DNA from: Chlamydiales bacterium
GTDB taxonomy: Bacteria > Chlamydiota > Chlamydiia > Chlamydiales > Rhabdochlamydiaceae
Direction: 5' to 3'
DNA: 64,000 bases
Assembly: GCA_016185065.1 (NCBI GenBank)
Contig: JACPOL010000008.1
Location: forward strand, 248,001-312,000
Both the position numbers and the translations under genes were made by a program. How positions within the stretch are numbered: the stretch's first letter is position 1; each line of letters begins with the position of its first letter. The notes beneath the pieces were generated by a model. The model did no database searches. It was given only the letters and a program-made list of their open reading frames with translations, and was not told the origin of the DNA. Below, one piece after another: positions 58,298 to 64,000 of the stretch.

Positions 58298-59995
58298 TTA
58301 TTGAACGTCGGCAGCGCAGCGGAAGCCGTAGGTGCCGTTCATGGTGCCGGGATTGTTGCGGTGGCGGTGAGAGCAGCGCATATCTTCTTTTAAGCTCTTC
58401 CAGCAGCCGCCGCGTAGAACGCGGTAGATCCCTTGAGCTGGACCAGGAGGATTGTTTGGCTCTTGGACGGAGACATCATAGTAGTGGTAGCCATACCAGT
58501 CGCTACACCACTCATACACGTTGCCAGCCATATCATAGAGACCACAGCTGTTGGGCGGATAGCTCATCACAGTTGTCGTATCCGAGCTGAAGAAGTTCGC
58601 TTGAGAGCGCTCGATATTTGCGCCTGTAGGATATGTAGAATCTTCTAAGTTTCCGCATGCGGCGACCTCCCACTCCGCTTCTGTTGGAAGGCGCTTACCC
58701 ACCCACTTGGCATAGGCGATCGCACCATACCAGGTGACGCCAACAACAGGGTGTTTACTGTAGCCCGATTCAATATTCAGCTTACCGCCGCTGCGCTTGA
58801 TGCGAGACTCTCGAAGGCGAATAATGTCGCTGTTCTGCGCATCCTTCTCTCCACCCATCGCCTGCAGAAAACGAACAAACTGCTCGTTTGTTACGGGATG
58901 GATGTCGATTGCAAAGCTATCAAGCGTGATCATGTGGCGAGGGATCTCATCGCGCCCGCCATTATTGCTGCCGCGGTGGAAGTTACCACCTTTAATAATC
59001 ACCATCTCTGAAAGAATAGGATCGAGCTCTTTTATCTCTTGAGGTTTTGGGCGAAACTGGGCAACGCTTGTATCTTTTTGGAAGATGGCACCTGGATCCT
59101 CATCAAACTCTGGCCTTATGAGTTCTGGCTCTTTAATTTTTGGCTTTAAAGCAGTGCCCTCGGTCTTCGCATCTTGCCCATGAAGAGCTTTGACAACAGC
59201 GTTCAAAGAGAGAGGTCGTTTTACAGGATCGGGCTGCAAGCACTGGATGATTAGATGGTCCCATGCGAGTTTATATTCCGGATGTGCCTGAGACGGCAGC
59301 GAAAAGAAGCCTTCTGGATAGAAGCCCATGATCATGTAGTAGACGAGCACTCCAAACGCATAGATATCACCTGCTCTTGCGTCGACACTTGTTAGATTTC
59401 TCTGTTCTGGCGGCAGGAAGGCGAAGTGGCGTGAAAAGAAGCTCAAATGAGCATCATTTAATAAAACATCATAAGTGCGGCGCAGCAACTTATCTGCACT
59501 AAGAAGAGAGCTAAGCCCCGCATCCGCAAGCGATACGGATAGGCTCTTCCCATCGTTCGAGATGAAAACGTTATTAAGCGAGATCGACCCATGAGAAACT
59601 CCCTTCTCATGCAAGCAGTTTAGTGCCGAGGCGATCTGTTCAACGATAGAGAAGAGCTCGCCTTCATTAAGAGGATCTTTTCGCGCCGCAAGAAAATCGG
59701 AAAGCGTACTGAGATCTTCCCGACTGCTAAAAATAAAGTCGCTAACAAGAAAGTATTTGCCCGAAGAGAATGAGATGTTATGCACCTTTGCAAGGTGCGG
59801 ATGGTCGATGCTCGCAAGAGCCGCCACCAGCTCTTCAAATCTCTTGCGGAAGTTCTGGTCCGCGGCTAAATCTTCAGGTAGGACTTTAAGGAGAAAAGAG
59901 CGTTTCAGAAAACTGTGGTGTCCGAGATAGAGCGCACCGAGCGCACCTACTCCCATCTCTTTTAAAATCTGATAGTCGCCAAGTGTTCTTTCCAT
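58298..59995 (-). CDS. pkn1: Pkn1-type protein kinase fused to a formylglycine-generating-enzyme-like domain
   Basis: The 565-residue protein has an N-terminal kinase-like domain (about 1-270): glycine-rich GVGALGALYLG and Lys37 in FLLKVLP. Residues 335-565 form an FGE-sulfatase/SUMF1-like domain (MVIIKGGNFHRGSNNGGRDEIPRH, RLPTEAEWEVAACG, YDMAGNVYEWCSDWYG, YRVLRGGCWKS). The catalytic-loop HRDLKPxN reads HGSISLNN (135-142), losing the catalytic Asp. DFG reads DAG (158-160). It may therefore be a pseudokinase. The order kinase then FGE-like domain is that of chlamydial Pkn1. Confidence 0.88.
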   Translation of the reverse strand: MERTLGDYQILKEMGVGALGALYLGHHSFLKRSFLLKVLPEDLAADQNFRKRFEELVAALASIDHPHLAKVHNISFSSGKYFLVSDFIFSSREDLSTLSDFLAARKDPLNEGELFSIVEQIASALNCLHEKGVSHGSISLNNVFISNDGKSLSVSLADAGLSSLLSADKLLRRTYDVLLNDAHLSFFSRHFAFLPPEQRNLTSVDARAGDIYAFGVLVYYMIMGFYPEGFFSLPSQAHPEYKLAWDHLIIQCLQPDPVKRPLSLNAVVKALHGQDAKTEGTALKPKIKEPELIRPEFDEDPGAIFQKDTSVAQFRPKPQEIKELDPILSEMVIIKGGNFHRGSNNGGRDEIPRHMITLDSFAIDIHPVTNEQFVRFLQAMGGEKDAQNSDIIRLRESRIKRSGGKLNIESGYSKHPVVGVTWYGAIAYAKWVGKRLPTEAEWEVAACGNLEDSTYPTGANIERSQANFFSSDTTTVMSYPPNSCGLYDMAGNVYEWCSDWYGYHYYDVSVQEPNNPPGPAQGIYRVLRGGCWKSLKEDMRCSHRHRNNPGTMNGTYGFRCAADVQ

Positions 59996-60010
59996 GAACC
60001 TATCCGCAAA

Positions 60011-62065
60011 TTATAAGTTTAGGATCGCTTTTTCTATCTTGTCTCTTTCAGTGATCGCAGCTTCGCACAGATTCTGTCTACAGATGTAAATTGCCGTCTT
60101 ACCATCGATAGGCGTTTTTTCAGACTCCTCTGGCAGAAGAAGATCGAGCTCGCTTCCATACTTCCAGATCACTTCTAGATGAGGAGAAAACCGTTTTGCC
60201 AGCCACCCTTTGATCTCCTTTTCAAGAGAGCGCTTCTCATCAAGTGCTACAACGAGTGTGGGGGCACGTAGATCGAGATAGCGTTGAAGCGCCATCAGAA
60301 GATAACAGGCGCCAGGTGGATATGTCTCCATATAATTTTTTGCTGCCTTCAGAATGTCCTCAGCTTGCCTCAAGTAGGTCTCTTCTTTAGTTAGCTGGTA
60401 GAGACGCAGAAGGTTTTCACAGTGGACCCCGTTCCCTGAAGGTTCTGCTCCATCATAGAACTCACACTTGCGAACAACGATCTCCTCTTCCGTGTGATAG
60501 AAGGCTCCTTTCGGTGCTTTAAAACGGTGGAAGAGAACTTCAGAGAGCTCTATCGCCCACTCAAGCCAGTGGACGCCACGGCCATATTCAAAAAGAGTTA
60601 ATAAGCCTCTAATTAGAAAAGCGTAGTCCTCAAGCGCAGGCGCACATCCCGCCTCTTTTTCGCGCAGACGCCTTAGCAGCTTTCCATCCTTCCAGAGCTG
60701 ACCGTGAATCAGTTCTGCTGCTTTCACTGCGGCCGCTGTAAAATCCTCTCTTTCCAAAGCTGCACCTGCATGAGCAAACGTATCGATCATGAGTCCATTC
60801 CAGCAGCAGAGAATCTTATCATCCTTAAACAGCGCTGGGCGCTTTGCACGCTTTTCAAAAAGCGCGACTCGCGCTTTTGCAAGACGCGCGGAAGCGGCAT
60901 CAATGAGATCTTTTTTACCCTCTAAAAGCTGCTCTAAAGGAGTTTCGATATAGAGAACATTTCTGCCTTCAAAATTTCCAGCCTCGGTAACTCCATAGTA
61001 CTTGCAAAAGAGGTTGGCATCCTCTGGAGATAGAACTTCGCGAATTTCTGCGGGTGTCCAGGTGTAGAAGAGCCCCTCGTGTCCATCTGTATCTGCATCT
61101 TGAGCCGAGTAGAACCCTCCTTCGGAGCTGCACATTTCACGAAGCTCATAGGTAAGCGTCTCTTCAACAATCTGGCGAAATACTGGTTTTCCAGTGAACT
61201 TCCACGCTTGAAGGTAGGTCTTAGCGAGAATAGCATTGTCGTAGGCCATCTTCTCAAAGTGAGGAGTCATCCACCTCTCATCGGTAGAGTAGCGCGAAAA
61301 GCCACCGCCGAGATGGTCGTAGATTCCACCCCTGTGCATCATCTCAAGCGTGAGTTCAACAAAGAAGAGCGCGCGACTCTCCTCTTCCGTCTTTGCGTAG
61401 GAGAGAAGAAAGTCGGCCTGATAGCCCATGGGAAACTTTGGCTCTCCGCGCACCCCGCCGAAAACTGGATCTGCAGTTTGAAAGATCACGTCGATCGCAT
61501 TTGAAATCTGCTCTTCGTCGGGAAGCTCGTCGCCTTTTGTTTCAACTGCATTTGCAAAGGTCTGAACAAGCCGGCTCGCCTGCTCTACGAGTTGAAGCCT
61601 CTCTTCTCCTGCCCAGAGCTGCTTAATCTGCAGTATGAACTGATCGAAGCCGATCAATCCCTGCCGCCCGTTGGGAGGCAGATAGGTAACCGCAAAGAAG
61701 GGCTTTAAATCTGGCGTCAAAATCACATTGAGAGGCCATCCTCCCCCCGTTCCCATGAGAGCTTGGGCAAACTCCATGTAGATGCTATCCACATGTGGGA
61801 GCTCTTCCCGATCGACCTTGATGCAGATGAAGGTCTCGTTCATCAGCTTTGCAAGCTCGGGATTTTCAAACGACTCGCGCTCCATCACATGGCACCAGTG
61901 GCAGGTGGCATAGCCAATAGATAGAAAAATCGGTTTATCGGCGGTTTTTGCCGCTTCAAAGGCCTCTCTCCCCCAAGGGTACCAGTCAACCGGGTTGTGC
62001 GCATGCTGGAGAAGATAGGGAGACTTCTCGTGGATTAGCCGGTTGGTATAGGGGGGTGTGGCCAT
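60011..62065 (-). CDS. YyaL/SSP411-like thioredoxin and glycosyl-hydrolase-fold protein
   Basis: The 684-residue protein begins with the DUF255 thioredoxin-like domain: [29 protein letters not shown], the CxxC-type [18 protein letters not shown] near residues 49-66, then [31 protein letters not shown]. The rest is an alpha-helical (alpha/alpha)6-barrel-like region ([48 protein letters not shown]). The family is found from bacteria to human SPATA20, and its function is not settled. It ends 15 bases from the pkn1-like start and may share a transcript with it and rodZ. Confidence 0.9.
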   Translation of the reverse strand: MATPPYTNRLIHEKSPYLLQHAHNPVDWYPWGREAFEAAKTADKPIFLSIGYATCHWCHVMERESFENPELAKLMNETFICIKVDREELPHVDSIYMEFAQALMGTGGGWPLNVILTPDLKPFFAVTYLPPNGRQGLIGFDQFILQIKQLWAGEERLQLVEQASRLVQTFANAVETKGDELPDEEQISNAIDVIFQTADPVFGGVRGEPKFPMGYQADFLLSYAKTEEESRALFFVELTLEMMHRGGIYDHLGGGFSRYSTDERWMTPHFEKMAYDNAILAKTYLQAWKFTGKPVFRQIVEETLTYELREMCSSEGGFYSAQDADTDGHEGLFYTWTPAEIREVLSPEDANLFCKYYGVTEAGNFEGRNVLYIETPLEQLLEGKKDLIDAASARLAKARVALFEKRAKRPALFKDDKILCCWNGLMIDTFAHAGAALEREDFTAAAVKAAELIHGQLWKDGKLLRRLREKEAGCAPALEDYAFLIRGLLTLFEYGRGVHWLEWAIELSEVLFHRFKAPKGAFYHTEEEIVVRKCEFYDGAEPSGNGVHCENLLRLYQLTKEETYLRQAEDILKAAKNYMETYPPGACYLLMALQRYLDLRAPTLVVALDEKRSLEKEIKGWLAKRFSPHLEVIWKYGSELDLLLPEESEKTPIDGKTAIYICRQNLCEAAITERDKIEKAILNL

Positions 62066-62080
62066 GAGAGATCTGCCCTT

Positions 62081-62488
62081 TTAGATAACCCCTAGATACT
62101 TAGCGAGATACCACGCTACAACTAGAACGAGTGCTGAGGCTCCCGCCCAGACGAGATTGGGAAACCACTTTACGCCCCCTCCCATGCTTCCTCTGACCTC
62201 TAAAGTCCCGATTCCATAGGAGAAGTCATGCTTCTCTGCAGGCACTTTAAACGCGTGTGGATGCTCTTTCATGATCTTTTCTGTGTCTAGCCCCAAAAAC
62301 GAGGAGTATTGCCTCATAAAGCCCATTGCGTAGACCCCAGCCACATGCTGCTGAATCTGCCCCTCTTCGATCGCCTCGATGTAGGAGGACCTAATCGACG
62401 TTGAATTCTCAACCTCTTTTAACGAGAGATTAAGCTCTTTTCTCTTCCCTTTCAAAAGCGCACCTACGCGCTTTAACTCTTCACTCAT
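62081..62488 (-). CDS. rodZ: RodZ-like helix-turn-helix membrane protein
   Basis: The 135-residue protein has an N-terminal HTH (GALLKGKRKELNLSLKEVENSTSIRSSYIEAIEEG, then YAMGFMRQYSSFLGLD), as in RodZ/YfgA. It is followed by a linker and one C-terminal membrane helix (LVWAGASALVLVVAWYLAKYL). The periplasmic domain of E. coli RodZ is missing, as I recall for chlamydial RodZ. RodZ links MreB to the division and cell-wall machinery, important in chlamydiae that divide with MreB. rnhC lies nearby, as in Chlamydia. Confidence 0.87.
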   Translation of the reverse strand: MSEELKRVGALLKGKRKELNLSLKEVENSTSIRSSYIEAIEEGQIQQHVAGVYAMGFMRQYSSFLGLDTEKIMKEHPHAFKVPAEKHDFSYGIGTLEVRGSMGGGVKWFPNLVWAGASALVLVVAWYLAKYLGVI

Positions 62489-62614
62489 AAAAACCCTCCA
62501 AACCTGTCTAAAAACAGTCCTCTATCTTTACCACATGCGTCAAATATGCAAAACCTAATTCACAACCCTCCACAACACTCTAAAAACCAACAACTTACAC
62601 AATCAAGCAATTTA

Positions 62615-62643
62615 TTGAAATTAAAGTATTTTTTATATATAAT
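62615..62643 (+). promoter_or_regulatory. Promoter of the CaaX-box protein gene, shared type with 30945
   Basis: TTGAAA (62615-62620), exactly 17 bases, and a perfect TATAAT (62638-62643) lie 42 bases before the ATG. TTTATTGAAATTAAAG (62611-62626) is identical to the promoter region of the 31006 gene. The 62489-62685 interval is otherwise AT-rich and empty. Confidence 0.7.
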
Positions 62644-62685
62644 TGTAATTACAAATTAACAATTTAATAAAACAAACAAAACAAA

Positions 62686-63465
62686 ATGACATCTACTTTC
62701 GGTTCTATTCAAAAAGTTTGTGGAAGCGCTGAAGAAATTGTCGTCTTCGGTTTCAGCCACTGTCGTTACGTCCATGCGAAGACTATTCTTCGAAAAGACC
62801 CCAAAATCAAACAAGTCTATGATTATGCTCTAATGGGGCAGAAAAACCTTCAAAACAGGCCTTTCTTAAAGGTCCCTATCGACTCTGGTGGAAACGCAAT
62901 TGCTCGATCCTGCAAGGCTGTGCTAGTTAGCCTTATCTTTGAAAATTACAAGAGAGAACATGAGGGAAAGCCACTCATCCCTCTTATCTTTTGCATCGCC
63001 TACAATGACATCCCTCCCACAAGCGCAGAAGATCTAGCGTCAAAAAAGCATAATTTAAATGCACTCGTTACACACTCTGAAATGAGACGCGCTTATAAAC
63101 TTTGCGAAGAGTTCCCCGATGAGCAAGTGAGATCTGTCGCCAAAAAGACCTTTAAATTTGTTAGAGTCGAAGAGGATCTTTCTATTAAAAACGGCCCGTT
63201 ATCCTACGTAGAGATCCCTGCACCTTGGGAATTGGGCGCCTGGGCCAAGGCCTGGGAGCTTAGAAAAGAGAAGAAAGGATCGCAGCGCGAAGAGAGCAAA
63301 TCAGAGTCCACAAGTTCAGAGAGCGAAAGCAGCAGCAGTAGCGATAGCACCAGTACATGGGCAGAACCTCGAAAGAAGGAGCACCCCTGGCGCCAAGAAC
63401 TCTTAGGTCTTATCGAATCTTACACTCCCCCTAAAAAAGCCTCCTGCTTCTGCACCATTTTATAA
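62686..63465 (+). CDS. Candidate effector with Ser/Glu-rich linker and C-terminal CaaX box
   Basis: The first 190 residues of this 259-residue protein look like one soluble domain that I do not recognise (VVFGFSHCRYVHAKTILRKD, IPLIFCIAYNDIPPTSAEDLASKKHNLNALVTHSEMRRAY). Residues 205-232 are almost all Ser, Glu, Asp and Thr. The protein ends PPKKASCFCTIL. Cys256-Thr-Ile-Leu259 fits the eukaryotic prenylation box C-a-a-X, where a final Leu favours geranylgeranyl transfer, with nearby lysines and a second Cys. Prenylation would place it on host membranes. Bacteria do not prenylate such boxes, so host-cell action is the natural inference. Confidence 0.6.
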   Translation: MTSTFGSIQKVCGSAEEIVVFGFSHCRYVHAKTILRKDPKIKQVYDYALMGQKNLQNRPFLKVPIDSGGNAIARSCKAVLVSLIFENYKREHEGKPLIPLIFCIAYNDIPPTSAEDLASKKHNLNALVTHSEMRRAYKLCEEFPDEQVRSVAKKTFKFVRVEEDLSIKNGPLSYVEIPAPWELGAWAKAWELRKEKKGSQREESKSESTSSESESSSSSDSTSTWAEPRKKEHPWRQELLGLIESYTPPKKASCFCTIL

Positions 63466-63476
63466 TATCCATCTTT

Positions 63477-63621
63477 CTTTGATTGAGCGAAGCGAAATCC
63501 CTGGAGTGCGGCGCTCCGCGCCGCCTTAATTTTTTGGGTTTTATTGAGAATATTCTTCTCGGGAGAAGCCAAGGCGGTGCAGAGCACCGCACTCCAGGGA
63601 TTTCGCTTCGCTCAATCAAAG
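63477..63621. repeat. Palindromic element copy 5, divergent type with long arms
   Basis: Arms 63477-63527 and 63571-63621 pair over 51 bases with about four mismatches. The inner part keeps CTGGAGTGCGGC and its complement, as in copies 1-4. The outer part (GATTGAGCGAAGCGAAATCC) is different, and the centre is an AT-rich loop rather than two hairpins. It starts 12 bases after the CaaX gene stop. Confidence 0.82.
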
Positions 63622-63719
63622 AGGACCTTTCCATCTCCTGTTAGCGCAACAACATTTCCTTGGATTGTTTTGGAGGGTTTCGTTTATACATGGCGGAAAA
63701 AAGCGCTTAAGTCTGCCAA

Positions 63720-64000
63720 ATGCCATCTTGTTTTGTAGCTACAATCGACACTAGCCTCGCTCAGAAGATGCGAGAGGATCTCGCTGAAAAGGGGTTCACC
63801 CTGACCATGCCCCCCTACACCTTTTTCTCTGCGGTAAAAGAGGGGGTCTCCTGCACTCTCTACACCTCTGGGAAGCTCACCGTGCAGGGCAAAGGGATGG
63901 ATGAGTTCATCACCTACTACCTGGAACCGGAGATATTAAAAAACGTCTCCTACAGCTACCCCGAAGTCAATGTGGATCTCACACCGCGCATTGGTATCGA
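63720..64000 (+). CDS. rnhC: Ribonuclease HIII, N-terminal part (cut by window edge)
   Basis: The ATG at 63720 opens a frame of 93 codons running off the window. It starts MPSCFVATIDTSLAQKMREDLAEKGFTLTMPPYTFFSAVKEG, followed by CTLYTSGKLTVQGKGMDEFITYYLEPEIL. This is the TBP-like N-terminal substrate-binding domain of RNase HIII; the catalytic domain would follow outside. The enzyme removes RNA from RNA-DNA hybrids. Proximity to rodZ agrees with gene order in Chlamydia. Confidence 0.88.
   Translation, partial: MPSCFVATIDTSLAQKMREDLAEKGFTLTMPPYTFFSAVKEGVSCTLYTSGKLTVQGKGMDEFITYYLEPEILKNVSYSYPEVNVDLTPRIGI

Overview
The window comes from a member of the phylum Chlamydiae, most likely an environmental (amoeba- or protist-associated) lineage rather than an animal-pathogenic Chlamydia. 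Three observations support this. Gene neighbourhoods known from Chlamydia are kept: smpB-dnaN-recF, exbB-exbD, oppABCDF, and rodZ close to rnhC. Chlamydial hallmark proteins occur: a Pkn1-type kinase fused to a formylglycine-generating-enzyme-like domain, a DhnA-type aldolase and GlmS. Between these housekeeping blocks lie genes that look like host-interaction factors: an F-box protein, Inc-like proteins with paired hydrophobic segments, a candidate papain-fold deubiquitinase and a protein ending in a CaaX box. I cannot assign family or genus from this sequence alone.

Layout. 1-9987: leuS start (partial), a winged-helix-like hypothetical, smpB-dnaN-recF, pgi, tRNA-Pro, a trmB pair, exbBD. 10187-13206: an Inc-like Pro-rich protein and a tandem pair of unknown paralogues. 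13336-18039: tRNA-Leu, then kbl-tdh (threonine to glycine and acetyl-CoA) and ppsA. 18085-21166: a long imperfect palindrome, small hypotheticals and a 33-codon basic microprotein. 21159-29241: phosphodiesterase/dehydrogenase pair, APC permease with methyltransferase, a pentameric ligand-gated ion channel homologue, an acyl-CoA thioesterase and glmS. 29450-34541: two GIN-domain secreted proteins, the candidate deubiquitinase, a membrane adenylate cyclase and a NUDIX hydrolase. 34546-43254: an AsmA/TamB-like giant, the F-box gene bracketed by two palindromic repeats, and a GNAT-sugar porter-aldolase operon. 43681-54784: rlmI-like/rimO, oppABCDF, an APC-Usp fusion permease and ispH. 55154-58260: a four-gene tandem array of Inc-like paralogues and a GxxExxY gene lying inside an inverted repeat. 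58298-64000: pkn1-like, YyaL-like, rodZ-like, the CaaX protein and the start of rnhC.

How the genes fit together. The metabolic genes point to import and use of host nutrients: peptides (Opp), amino acids (two APC permeases), sugar (MFS porter coupled to FBP aldolase), threonine breakdown and gluconeogenic PEP synthesis. Envelope functions are represented by glmS, exbBD, rodZ, ispH and the AsmA-like protein. The accessory genes are enriched in features useful only in a eukaryotic cell (F-box, CaaX, putative Cys-Asp-His protease, SH3-ligand-like motif). Two of them share the same promoter sequence. Intergenic space is occupied by several families of inverted repeats, many directly after stop codons where they may also act as terminators. 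No insertion sequence, transposase, integrase, rRNA or CRISPR array was seen.
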